From NCBI GenBank assembly GCA_947494095.1, contig CANLTI010000013.1, forward strand, positions 1 through 64,000: a stretch of 64,000 nt of DNA, read 5' to 3'. Below are positions 17,723 to 26,419 of this stretch, one piece after another. A program made the position numbers and the translations under genes. The notes beneath the pieces are model-generated. The model searched no databases and was not told the DNA's origin. It was given only the letters and a program-made list of their open reading frames with translations. The DNA comes from an uncultured Pseudomonadales bacterium. Its GTDB lineage: Bacteria > Pseudomonadota > Gammaproteobacteria > Pseudomonadales > Cellvibrionaceae. Within the stretch, counting starts at the first letter, position 1; each line of letters opens with the position of its first letter.

Positions 17723-17909
17723 GTAACTGTTCAGCCGAACCAAAAAAACCTCTTAACAGGGTGCTTATGGGTTATTTTCTGGGTATTTAAGCGCCGGGCC
17801 TTGCAGGGAAAGAAGGGGCAGACTTTGCAGGAGCACAAAGTCGCAGATGGCTTGAGCGGCCCAGTAAATGATTCATTAGCACCCGATTTTCGCACCTCTG
17901 AATAGTTAC
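17723..17909 (+). mobile_element. MITE-like element, family A, copy A2
   Basis: A 187-bp element with ends GTAACTGTTCAG and CTGAATAGTTAC, flanked by a perfect 8-bp duplication TAAAAATT at 17715-17722 and 17910-17917. The left arm carries AGGGTGCT and GGGTTATTTTCTGGGTATTT, shared with A3. The 22-nt stem-loop (GACTTT with AAAGTC) is at 17821-17842, and the right arm ends GCACCTCTGAATAGTTAC. No 33-bp unit is present, making this one of the compact forms. Confidence 0.85.
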
Positions 17910-17956
17910 TAAAAATTAAATGCTCTTACTGTAAAAAACGCAATGAAAGACCCAAT

Positions 17957-18352
17957 CTAACGAAAGATCCACAATTTACTCACCAAGAAACTAAATAATG
18001 GGATCAAAACCACAGTACCACCTAGGACTGCCCAGTTTGGCAGCCAAAAGTCACCTATAAATATTATTGCACATGCAATACAATAATTTATTAGGCCCAA
18101 ACCAAGATACGATAAAAAATTATCGCGAGACAGCTTAGCTTTGAAGGTGAATAATACTTGTCCTGCATAGGACAATATAAATCCCAACCAAAAACCAATT
18201 AAATTTGAGATCTGGATAGCAACCCCGACATACTCTGTAAGCATTAATGCAACACAGAAATGTGTCGCAGCAGCAGTAACACCTACAACACCAAAGCGTA
18301 TAATCTGATTAATCGTTTTACTATCAATCATCTCCGCGAACTTTATCAACAT
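17957..18352 (-). CDS. GtrA-family membrane protein
   Basis: Four-helix membrane protein of the GtrA family, associated with flipping of undecaprenyl-phosphate-linked sugars across the inner membrane. The first helix has the typical IIRFGVVGVTAAATHF and the end is SFLVSKLWIFR. It overlaps the end of the GT2 gene at 18324 by 29 bp, so the two are coupled. A frame extends to 18403, but a start at 18352 (131 residues) better fits family length and has AAGAGG upstream, though with long spacing. Confidence 0.85.
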   Translation of the reverse strand: MLIKFAEMIDSKTINQIIRFGVVGVTAAATHFCVALMLTEYVGVAIQISNLIGFWLGFILSYAGQVLFTFKAKLSRDNFLSYLGLGLINYCIACAIIFIGDFWLPNWAVLGGTVVLIPLFSFLVSKLWIFR

Positions 18353-19316
18353 GATATTTAGGCCGCCTCTTAACTTCAGCATATATCTTCGCCATATATT
18401 CACCCAATATCCCTAAGCACATCAATTGAACACTGCCTATAAAAAGTAACGGTAGCAATACAGAAGCCCAACCGGGAATGGCGCTATCGGTAAAAACCCT
18501 TACCCCAAGCACCCAAAAAATCATAGCCAAACTTAACAATCCAGCCACAAAACCCATCACAGTAATAGCCCGCAATGGCACAGTTGAAAACGACGAAACA
18601 CCTTCCCAAGCAAAGCTTAACATTTTACGCAGCGGGTATTTACTTTCACCGGCAAAGCGCTCTTGGCGCTCATATTCAACAGTTGAAGAGCTAAACCCTA
18701 CTTCGCGTACAATGCCACGCAAAAATAAATTGGCCTCAGGGTACTCCTTAAACGCATCAAGGGCTTTACGCGACATAAGACGAAAGTCGGCGTGATTGAA
18801 AACTAAATCGACACCCATTTTACGCATAAGATGATAATAACCCTCTGCAGTGAAACGCTTAAAGAAGGTGTCTGTTTTGCGCTCGCTTCGCACCCCATAA
18901 ACCACATCATGGCCTTTAGCGTACTCATCAACCATCGCTTCGATGTTTTCGGGACCATCTTGTAAATCGGCATCAATACTCACAACGATGTCTTCAGTGG
19001 CTGCACATAAGCCAGCATACAAAGCATTTTGATGGCCTTTATTGCGTGACAGCTTAATCGCTACAACTTGCGTATCCGCCTCGGCCTTATCTTGTAAAAT
19101 ATTCCACGTTTTATCTTGACTTCCATCATCTACAAAATAGAGCCTAGAGGCAGTGCTAATTTTATTGGCCGCCAACATACTCGCCATTACTTTTTCGAGC
19201 GCTAAAAAGGCCTCTGGTAATACTTCTTGTTCGTTATAACAGGGCACAACAATAGCTAAAGAAGGTCGTACATTGTGCTCTGCGCTCGCATTATTAACTT
19301 GATCAGAGTTTGGCAT
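18324..19316 (-). CDS. GT2 polyprenyl-phosphate glycosyltransferase, GtrB type
   Basis: A 330-residue enzyme with a GT-A domain (residues ~18-245) and two C-terminal membrane helices (~255-315), the layout of bactoprenol glucosyltransferase GtrB and ArnC. Motifs are IVVPCYNEQEVLPE, FVDDGSQDKTW, SIDADLQDGPE and the acceptor-loop KYPLRKMLSFAWEG. It should transfer a sugar from a nucleotide to undecaprenyl phosphate on the cytoplasmic face. It is flanked by two GtrA proteins; the upstream one overlaps its start as TAATG. Sugar specificity cannot be read from the sequence. Confidence 0.9.
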   Translation of the reverse strand: MPNSDQVNNASAEHNVRPSLAIVVPCYNEQEVLPEAFLALEKVMASMLAANKISTASRLYFVDDGSQDKTWNILQDKAEADTQVVAIKLSRNKGHQNALYAGLCAATEDIVVSIDADLQDGPENIEAMVDEYAKGHDVVYGVRSERKTDTFFKRFTAEGYYHLMRKMGVDLVFNHADFRLMSRKALDAFKEYPEANLFLRGIVREVGFSSSTVEYERQERFAGESKYPLRKMLSFAWEGVSSFSTVPLRAITVMGFVAGLLSLAMIFWVLGVRVFTDSAIPGWASVLLPLLFIGSVQLMCLGILGEYMAKIYAEVKRRPKYHVDKVRGDD

Positions 19317-19771
19317 TATTGTGCTCTCCGGTATATCCAGAATTTATGTAACAAAAAGTTAACCACTAAGGTTGCCCCTACGGCAACAAGCTGTGCAACA
19401 ACATAAGGGGTAATATTTAGCATTATCGCAAAGGCAAGGGTATTTACTATAACCCCAATACACACTACCGCAATAAATTTGGGTAACGCTTGCCGATGAC
19501 TTTGCGCAGAGGCAAACGTCAGATGATAATTGAGGAAGTAATTATACACTGCACTCAACAAATAGCCTGCAGCAGAGGCCAATACCTTGCCAACAACTAG
19601 CCACTCAATAAAAACGACCAACAATACCAATTGCAGCAAGGTGGAAGAGCCACCCACCAATACAAACATGAGAAATTGACGTGACATAAACAGTGCTTTC
19701 GCACCGAAAAAGCCATCTAAAAAACGATTTTGAGTCATTTGTGACAATACAATCCGTAATAAACCTGACAT
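19316..19771 (-). CDS. GtrA-family membrane protein (second copy)
   Basis: A 151-residue four-helix GtrA-like protein (FLMFVLVGGSSTLLQLVLLVVF, then YLLSAVYNYFLNYHLTFAS and NFLLHKFWIYRR). It heads the three-gene GtrA-GtrB-GtrA operon, and its stop overlaps the next start (TAATG at 19318-19314). The first ~28 residues are hydrophilic, longer than usual, so an internal ATG at 19738 is possible. Two different GtrA proteins around one GtrB may form one flippase or serve different lipid-linked sugars. Confidence 0.82.
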   Translation of the reverse strand: MSGLLRIVLSQMTQNRFLDGFFGAKALFMSRQFLMFVLVGGSSTLLQLVLLVVFIEWLVVGKVLASAAGYLLSAVYNYFLNYHLTFASAQSHRQALPKFIAVVCIGVIVNTLAFAIMLNITPYVVAQLVAVGATLVVNFLLHKFWIYRRAQ

Positions 19772-19873
19772 AAAAATGTAAAACCCTGCAAGGCCTCAGT
19801 GTAAAAGTCATCGGGGCACTTAGCAAACACTCAGTTATCAATCTAGGTAACCACTCACAAGGTTACAATTTTT

Positions 19874-20132
19874 GTAACTATTCAGCCGAACCAAAAATCC
19901 CCTCTTAGCAGGGTGCTGATGGGTTATTTTCTGGGTATTTAAGCGCTGGGCCTTGCAGGGAAAGCAAGGGTTAGACAGTGCAGGAGCACACCGTCGAGAG
20001 CGCTTATATAGCGCCCAGCCCCAGCATGGATGCGGTGGGGGTAGACTTTGCAGGAGCACAAAGTCGCAGATGGCTTGAGCGGCCCAGCAAATGATTCATT
20101 AGCGCCCGATTTCCGCACCTCTGAATAGTTAC
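19874..20132 (+). mobile_element. MITE-like element, family A, copy A3
   Basis: A 259-bp element with perfect 12-bp inverted ends GTAACTATTCAG / CTGAATAGTTAC and a perfect 8-bp duplication CAATTTTT at 19866-19873 and 20133-20140. It holds two 22-nt stem-loops: 19974-19995 (GACAGT with ACCGTC, one mismatch) and 20044-20065 (GACTTT with AAAGTC). Between them is a short spacer with an AGCGCTTATATAGCGC palindrome. It fills most of the 432-bp gap between the GtrA gene and the DUF5666 gene. Confidence 0.88.
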
Positions 20133-20154
20133 CAATTTTTTACATCTCAAATAC

Positions 20155-20183
20155 AAAAAAGGGCCACCTTGCGGTGACCCTTA
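20155..20183 (-). terminator. Rho-independent terminator after the DUF5666 gene
   Basis: On the minus strand AAGGGTCACC pairs with GGTGGCCCTT (one G-T pair) around GCAA, followed by a six-T run. It lies about 20 bp after the DUF5666 stop. Confidence 0.85.
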
Positions 20184-20203
20184 AAGCAATCTATTTAAAT
20201 GGT

Positions 20204-21853
20204 TTATTCAGGCGCCTGCTCCCCTGTAATCTCGCGGCCATACCAGTCTAACTTAATCACTAAACGATCGACATAAACAATGTCGTTGCGGTGGTCACCT
20301 TGTAGGTGAACCCATATTGTGCGGTTATCTTTTTCAATCAATAGCCGGTTGAGCTCTGCCGCAGCCGAACTAGACTCGATAAGCTTGCCCTCATCATCAT
20401 AAACTTCGGTGTTGTTACTGCTGCCAACTCTCAACTGTAGCAAACTATTACTTAAAGTGACTCGGTTGAGGTCTAGATCAACAGATAGCAGCTTACCTGC
20501 AAATAGCAGGTTTTCATTTTGATCTGTCGTACTCCGCGACTCAACTTCAAAGCCCCAGTCATACGATAAATCATCTGAACCATCAAATTTGCGGTCGTTA
20601 AGCCCTTTTTGCGTACGCTTGATCGACGAGGCGGCAAAGCCGTTATCACTTTTAATCGCGGTCACCACAAGGTAATCACCAATATTAAGTGTACTGAGCG
20701 ATAACCGTGAATCACTTTGTAGTAAATCTACGATAGCCGTATCAGGCTTTATAGCAATACGCTGGCCGTCAACATCAATGGATGGCTCTCCATCTACCTG
20801 CAAGCTTGTTATAACGCCGGTCAGTGTGCTTTTAGGCCTATTGGATTTGAATACTATCTCTTCGGCCAACAACTGCGCAGCAGCCATGGGCTTGCCTTTA
20901 ACCACAAGCCGGTCACCACTGGCAATCTTGTCAATACTGCCGTCATCAACTACCGTATTAGCATCATAAATGACTTCTACGCCATTAATCCAAAAACGCG
21001 TATTTTCTATACTTCTGACTGCACCGGCAATAGTCGCCGACTCGACAACCTTCTCATTTTGAGCAAGGGTAGTCGCAAAATTAAGCGCCGTAGAGGCAAC
21101 AAGGTAGTCATAGTCATCACCCGCGTTTAATGTGCCCTCAAACAAAACAACATCACCCTCCTCTATGGTCAGGGGCTCGCTAAGGCTTGAGTAATCTATG
21201 TTGAGCATGCCTATTTGAGCGCGCATTTGTACGCCATCTACCTGATTAACATAACCGCGCACCTTACTCGGCTCGGCCGTCTTTGCTTGCGTTATACGTG
21301 TTGCTAGTACTTCGCCATCTTGCAACCAGCCACTAATCGTAACCTCTTGACCGTAAAGCGCCTTATCATCGAGCGCCTTACCAATAACAGTTTCGGCGTC
21401 TATACGAACGCGCTGACCCAGCACTGTAGCAACACCAGCAATATCGTCATAAGCTTCTACACGGCCCCGCACAGTAGGCTCAAAAAAGACCTGTTCAGCA
21501 AATAACTTGCCGCCGTCTTCGCTGTAGCCGCTCATAGCAATCATATCACCCACTTCAAAGTCGGCTTCTGTAACCACATGACCGTGGCGATAAAAAATAG
21601 CGTTCTCCGTGTCATAGTGATCGCCATGAATAATCACACTACCAAAACCATTGATAGAGCCTTGCACAATGAGTGGTGAGGGCTCACCAAGGCCAATATC
21701 GCCCCCCGGCTCAGGAATTGGAACTTTACCGCTGCCATCAATACCTGCAACTTCCCGCCTGTCGGTCTCTCCACAGCCTACAACTAAAGCCGCTAAACAC
21801 CCGCTCATGATTACCCGCCAACTGATACGCAAAATTTGCGAATAATTACGCAT
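20204..21853 (-). CDS. DUF5666-repeat lipoprotein
   Basis: A 549-residue exported lipoprotein. The signal sequence ends in a lipobox-like VVGC near residue 27. The rest is a series of about six small beta-barrel-like repeats of the DUF5666 type (VQGSINGFGSVIIHGDHYDT, VRGRVEAYDDIAG, KVRGYVNQVDG, IAGAVRSIENT, LTGVITSLQ). Function is unknown. ATG 21853 is preceded by AGGAGAAGG and overlaps the end of the DUF6502 gene by 8 bp, so the pair is translationally coupled; an in-frame codon at 21910 lies inside the upstream gene and is rejected. Confidence 0.82.
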   Translation of the reverse strand: MRNYSQILRISWRVIMSGCLAALVVGCGETDRREVAGIDGSGKVPIPEPGGDIGLGEPSPLIVQGSINGFGSVIIHGDHYDTENAIFYRHGHVVTEADFEVGDMIAMSGYSEDGGKLFAEQVFFEPTVRGRVEAYDDIAGVATVLGQRVRIDAETVIGKALDDKALYGQEVTISGWLQDGEVLATRITQAKTAEPSKVRGYVNQVDGVQMRAQIGMLNIDYSSLSEPLTIEEGDVVLFEGTLNAGDDYDYLVASTALNFATTLAQNEKVVESATIAGAVRSIENTRFWINGVEVIYDANTVVDDGSIDKIASGDRLVVKGKPMAAAQLLAEEIVFKSNRPKSTLTGVITSLQVDGEPSIDVDGQRIAIKPDTAIVDLLQSDSRLSLSTLNIGDYLVVTAIKSDNGFAASSIKRTQKGLNDRKFDGSDDLSYDWGFEVESRSTTDQNENLLFAGKLLSVDLDLNRVTLSNSLLQLRVGSSNNTEVYDDEGKLIESSSAAAELNRLLIEKDNRTIWVHLQGDHRNDIVYVDRLVIKLDWYGREITGEQAPE

Positions 21854-22733
21854 GACCTTCTCCTGATATTTCGCCTGTATTAACCGCTTTTTTGATTTTT
21901 TCTTTATCATAATGAATTAAATAGGTTCCAACACCTAAGCGTACGACGTCTCTCGGCTCTGTAGTCACATCACATTCACGCTCTGTTAACCACGCATCAA
22001 CGCGCTCTAGTAACGCTTGCCCCTCTTGCTCCGCAAAGCGCTCAAAAGCGGGGACATCTTTAGCCGCAATAGCATTGTTACTTGCGCGACGCTCAAATCG
22101 AGGGCGGGCACGCTTTTCTTTACCCACAACATAAAGGTTATGAAACATTGTGTTCAGAATCTCACTCGATACCGAGCTTGCGCGCAGCAGTGACTCAGGG
22201 TTGTTATTGGCAGGCACATAAAAGCGCTTAAGCGCACGTAAACGACCGGCTTGTGTTTTTTCAATACAACCACTGCCTAGGAGCTCTTTGAGAATGGTAC
22301 TCACAGGAATATCTCCGCCGTAAGCTTTCACCAAGCGAGTAAAATCTTTAGCTTCGTCATGGGCTTCTAAGGATAGCTCTAAAGGTAATCCACTTGCATC
22401 CAAGTAGCTCGCATCTTGATACCAAGCACTTAAAATGCGTGTCAGGCGGTCTTGCTCATGCTGGTTGCCTTCAACTAAATCAGCTTGCTCTAGCGCATCT
22501 TTAACCCGCTTCACTTCTTTTCGGTCAATACCTGTCATAGTCGCAATACGCGACATATTAGTTGGGCGCCCCTGCAACCCAAAATCATTAGCGCACACTT
22601 CAACAAAAAGTGTTTTGGCGAGTTTACAAAACTCGCTATAAGTCACACCATTGTGAATTAATATCCGAATCACCGGCCGCAACATTGTGCGAGCAGCCGA
22701 GAGAATAAGTTGTTTTATATTGAGTTCTTTCAT
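21846..22733 (-). CDS. DUF6502 family protein
   Basis: A 295-residue soluble protein with the DUF6502 layout: an N-terminal helical region (AARTMLRPVIRILIHNGVTYSEFCKLAKTLFV, written here only as the family hallmark LRPVIRILI...YSEFCKLAK), then a winged-helix-like segment (MSRIATMTGIDRKEVKRV) that could bind DNA, and a C-terminal variable part. It is probably a regulator or partner of the coupled DUF5666 lipoprotein; these two families often occur together. It is divergent from the TraF-like gene, with a palindrome in the shared gap. Function is not established. Confidence 0.78.
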   Translation of the reverse strand: MKELNIKQLILSAARTMLRPVIRILIHNGVTYSEFCKLAKTLFVEVCANDFGLQGRPTNMSRIATMTGIDRKEVKRVKDALEQADLVEGNQHEQDRLTRILSAWYQDASYLDASGLPLELSLEAHDEAKDFTRLVKAYGGDIPVSTILKELLGSGCIEKTQAGRLRALKRFYVPANNNPESLLRASSVSSEILNTMFHNLYVVGKEKRARPRFERRASNNAIAAKDVPAFERFAEQEGQALLERVDAWLTERECDVTTEPRDVVRLGVGTYLIHYDKEKIKKAVNTGEISGEGHA

Positions 22734-22912
22734 GTGGGAGAGATTACCCCAAATACTACGACCCGTCGCAGCCCGCTGTCTATTTTATGACCACTATCAC
22801 ATTGAAAGAGACCATTGTGCGGTTTTGCCAAAGTTTTGTTAAGGCTTAAGTGAATAATTTTTTTATTTCATGCCAATATTGCCTCTAATACAGCACAAAA
22901 AAGTGACTCTAT

Positions 22913-22939
22913 GTGTCGAAATGTGCGCACAAATGACAC
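22913..22939. promoter_or_regulatory. Imperfect palindrome, candidate operator
   Basis: GTGTC and GACAC flank a perfect 10-bp palindrome TGTGCGCACA (22922-22931), giving a 27-bp dyad. It lies in the 495-bp AT-rich region between the divergent DUF6502 and TraF-like genes (22734-23228). The rest of that region shows no gene or clear repeat. A regulator-binding role is inference. Confidence 0.4.
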
Positions 22940-23228
22940 GCCTATATTGCACCACTTTATGCGGTGAGCCATTAAAATATCCCACACAATTAAGCTTTAA
23001 TAAGACTTACTCAAGCCGCCAAAAAAATGCCTCGATAAAAACCATATCAATGCGTAAATACGCATTTTTTAGTTATTAAATAAAACTAAAATACCCCTCT
23101 TTATTCGCTATAAGACTTTATTTTTATATAGCTCTCAATCAAGCCCAAACAGGCTCGTTCTTTGACTATTGTTTAGGTACTGTCCATATAAATATCGCAA
23201 TTGGAATCTATCGAGCAGGGATCTAGTA

Positions 23229-24629
23229 ATGAGTATTGGCGCACATATATCAAAAATAATAACCTGCAACGCTGCTAATGCTTATCGCATAGTGCTGCCT
23301 ACATTTATATACGCATCCATATCACTATTGATAGCCAGCCTAGCCATAACTCAGCTCGCTTATGCCAATAGTAATTTATTGCACCATGCACAGGGTCTTA
23401 CGGCTGGCCAAGGCTCTAATCATCACGCACTTTTTAGCGGTATTACCAACCCTGCCATGGGTGATCTAATGATTCGCCCCGATGAACGGTTTCGTATGGC
23501 ATATTTTTTTAGTCTCTCCAGCTCAACCGAACTAGGCCAGGTCGATAATTTTGTTGATGACATTGATGAGCTCATTGATATCTTAGAAGACCCCGCCAAC
23601 GCCGGTGATGTGCCCGTCAATGAAACCCTCGATCGCTTTAACCTTGTTATTGAGCAAGCGAGTAAAGACGGGTACTTAAAAACAACAAACGGGTTATACC
23701 TACCGCCATTCCCCTTGTATTGGCGGCCATTATTTTTACCCGGCACTATCACCTTCGAGTTCAATATAGAGAGCCAAATAAACGCTAGCGCCCTATCTGA
23801 TGAGCTTATTTATGATGATCAAAAAGAAACCTTCTCAACAGCGACCTCTGCTTATTTAAAAAGTGGCTTACAAACAAAATTGGCTTTTAGCTATAGCCAA
23901 AAAGTTTCTAGCAATTTATTGGGCACCAAAAATACACAATTATTTGTCGGTGCAAAATTAAATATTTACGACCTAGAGCTCAGCAAGCAAGTATTTCAAC
24001 TTGAATTATTAAGAGGCCAAGGCATTGAAGATCTCATCAAGGATGAGTACAAAAATAATCGCATAAAGTCTACCGGAATAGGCTTAGATTTTGGTGCCGT
24101 TTGGTCTGCACAAAGGTATCGTTTAGGCGCCACAATTACAAATTTAAACGCGCCCGCTTTTAATTATGGCGCCATAGGCGTTAACTGCGACAAATATACA
24201 GACGCAAGCCATTCGCAAAGTAACTGCTATATTGCCGATTATTTTTCCAATATTAAAGGCAATATAAAAACCCATGAACAACACACTAAAAATGCCGTAA
24301 TTACTCTTGATGGTAGCTATTTTATAACCCCAAAATGGTTAGTTTCAGCCGCCACAGAGCTTTCACGCTATGACGATACCGTAGGTCAAGAAAACCAGTG
24401 GGCTCATTGGTCCACCAGCTTTCATCCTAAGGGTTTTTGGATGCCGAGCGTCCGTGCCAGCTACCGTAAAAATTTAGCGGGCTCAAAATTAAGCTATGCC
24501 GGTATTGGGCTGACTCTGGGTAAGGTTGTCAACATAGATTTAAGCCTTGCACTCGAGGATGTTGTCGTGGATACAGATAAAGTTCCTCGGGGTATTGGCT
24601 TTGCCCTGAGTATTGAGGAATGGTTTTGA
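23229..24629 (+). CDS. TraF-like outer-membrane beta-barrel protein
   Basis: A 466-residue exported protein. A signal peptide of about 45 residues ends near LAYA. The region NHHALFSGITNPAMGD followed by long amphipathic strands and a C-terminal Phe (SIEEWF) fit an outer-membrane barrel of the TraF_2 type, annotated as conjugal transfer TraF in many marine bacteria. No conjugation genes are nearby, so the name probably misleads and a structural or transport role is as likely. ATG 23229 is preferred over a TTG at 23169 because GCAGGG lies upstream and a normal signal peptide follows. Confidence 0.7.
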   Translation: MSIGAHISKIITCNAANAYRIVLPTFIYASISLLIASLAITQLAYANSNLLHHAQGLTAGQGSNHHALFSGITNPAMGDLMIRPDERFRMAYFFSLSSSTELGQVDNFVDDIDELIDILEDPANAGDVPVNETLDRFNLVIEQASKDGYLKTTNGLYLPPFPLYWRPLFLPGTITFEFNIESQINASALSDELIYDDQKETFSTATSAYLKSGLQTKLAFSYSQKVSSNLLGTKNTQLFVGAKLNIYDLELSKQVFQLELLRGQGIEDLIKDEYKNNRIKSTGIGLDFGAVWSAQRYRLGATITNLNAPAFNYGAIGVNCDKYTDASHSQSNCYIADYFSNIKGNIKTHEQHTKNAVITLDGSYFITPKWLVSAATELSRYDDTVGQENQWAHWSTSFHPKGFWMPSVRASYRKNLAGSKLSYAGIGLTLGKVVNIDLSLALEDVVVDTDKVPRGIGFALSIEEWF

Positions 24630-24691
24630 TGTTTTAATAAAAAAACCAATAATAATATTAAACATATTCTATTTTTGACCCGAGACAACTT

Positions 24692-26419
24692 ATGCACACT
24701 ATAAAACCTACACCCATATTAAAAAAAATATTCTACATAGGCACTGTAGTATTAACACTTAGTGCCTGTGGTGGTGGCGATCAAGATCGCGGTAGGGTTA
24801 CGCTTTTTGAGCAAAATTTTAGTGGCGTAGCCGTTGATGGACATATAGCAAGAGCCAAGGTATTTATAGACAGTAATAATAACGCAACTCGCGATCCATG
24901 GGAGAGCTTTTCATTTACCGATGACGCAGGCTATTATGGATACAACCCTAATACAGGTAAAGATTACTGCGCCAGTGATGCTACCGAAGAAGAGCAACAA
25001 TACTGCTTAAGCTCACAATCACCATTGGGCAGCGTTGTAATACGTGTTGACGGTGGCTACGACAGGCTTACCGGCGAACCTTTTATTGGGCAGCTCAGTC
25101 GTCGTATTAATGCGCTCAACCCTGCCGATCGAACCCAGCTCGTTATCACACCTATTACGACATTACTCACCAGCATAGAGGACCCTACCGCACATGAGAA
25201 TATTCTCGCCGCTCTTGGTATCGAGGAACAAGACTTAGATATTGACTATTTAAATAGCCGAGGCAATCGCGAAATTGACGGCCACCTGCTCAATACTGCG
25301 CTCAAAATTCACAAAACAATCACTATCCTCAGCGATCGTATCGACGATGCTTATGAACAAATGCACGATACAACAGGCATGCCTAATGATGCCTCACAAG
25401 CCTTATATAAAAATCTTGCTGACACACTAACACTGCCTAGCACGCAAAATTTAAACGCCACTAGCCTACACAATACACTGACCGACCCTAATCTATTAAT
25501 TCAAATATTAGATAATGCCGAATCCACTATTCGTAACACGTACGATAAGTACAATATTGATTTGCCTCTAGATATGGGAAGCCCAAATAATCCGCAAAAA
25601 CTTAATCGCCCAGCCTCTGTTGCTGCGCAAATACCATTGCTTGTCGATCTATTATTAGACGATGCCATAGATCAAGGGCAAATATTAGGCTATATACGCG
25701 CATTAGAGACGGTCGTTATAAAATCAGTCAATGAATCAACGCAAGATGACCGTACAATTAACAACGCCTTTGAATTTTTCTTTAATGCTAACAATACCGC
25801 CCTTATAGAGGCTTTGCGCGTAGCCTTAAGTGATGACAAAGCGGATATTAATGCATTGGTCAATAATGATTTTAGCGGCGAGGATTTTAATAGCATTGCG
25901 TCAATTACTAACGCAGCTCGCATCCAAGATAATGCCAATGCCTTTAGTGACCTCGATGGTAAACAACTTTTAATTTCTGACTTGGACCTGGGCTATTTGC
26001 CCAACAACCTTAGCGATATTGAATTAGAACTCTACTTTAAGGCTGGCAATGATGAGCTAAGCGGCAGCATAACAGCATGCGCCAAGTATATTGATGGCGC
26101 CAGCCAAGATAGCTTAGGAGAGGGTAACTTTAGAGGAGAAATTTTAAACGGTTTTTGGAGTTTACTCGGCGCGACAAAAGAAAATCCCCAGTCCTACAGT
26201 TTATTACTAACATTTGATTTTTTAGGGGCTAACTACCAAGCCATTATGAAGCCCGCAGGCAATACAACGGTTAATGGCATCGAGTACCAACAAATTCGCT
26301 TTGATTATAATGGTGACATTAAGGTGTGGCATAGCGAGGCAGGCTTAAGCGCACAACAAACAATACCCACCAATAGCAATGAATGCGCTCAACGATTACC
26401 TTCACGTATCGGTATTTAA
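24692..26419 (+). CDS. Large exported lipoprotein, unknown function
   Basis: A 575-residue lipoprotein with lipobox LSAC at about residue 26. The mature start resembles surface lipoproteins with a bacterial Ig/carboxypeptidase-like fold (GVAVDGHIARAKVFIDSNNNATRDPWE), followed by a helical middle region and a C-terminal beta region with two cysteines. It begins 62 bp after the TraF-like gene and is probably co-transcribed with it. The pair, opposite the DUF6502/DUF5666 genes, may form a cell-envelope module. I do not recognise a specific family. Confidence 0.72.
   Translation: MHTIKPTPILKKIFYIGTVVLTLSACGGGDQDRGRVTLFEQNFSGVAVDGHIARAKVFIDSNNNATRDPWESFSFTDDAGYYGYNPNTGKDYCASDATEEEQQYCLSSQSPLGSVVIRVDGGYDRLTGEPFIGQLSRRINALNPADRTQLVITPITTLLTSIEDPTAHENILAALGIEEQDLDIDYLNSRGNREIDGHLLNTALKIHKTITILSDRIDDAYEQMHDTTGMPNDASQALYKNLADTLTLPSTQNLNATSLHNTLTDPNLLIQILDNAESTIRNTYDKYNIDLPLDMGSPNNPQKLNRPASVAAQIPLLVDLLLDDAIDQGQILGYIRALETVVIKSVNESTQDDRTINNAFEFFFNANNTALIEALRVALSDDKADINALVNNDFSGEDFNSIASITNAARIQDNANAFSDLDGKQLLISDLDLGYLPNNLSDIELELYFKAGNDELSGSITACAKYIDGASQDSLGEGNFRGEILNGFWSLLGATKENPQSYSLLLTFDFLGANYQAIMKPAGNTTVNGIEYQQIRFDYNGDIKVWHSEAGLSAQQTIPTNSNECAQRLPSRIGI

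Noticed and set aside
23229..24629. Conjugative transfer locus, from the TraF-like name
   Set aside because: No other transfer, relaxase or type IV secretion genes are in the window.
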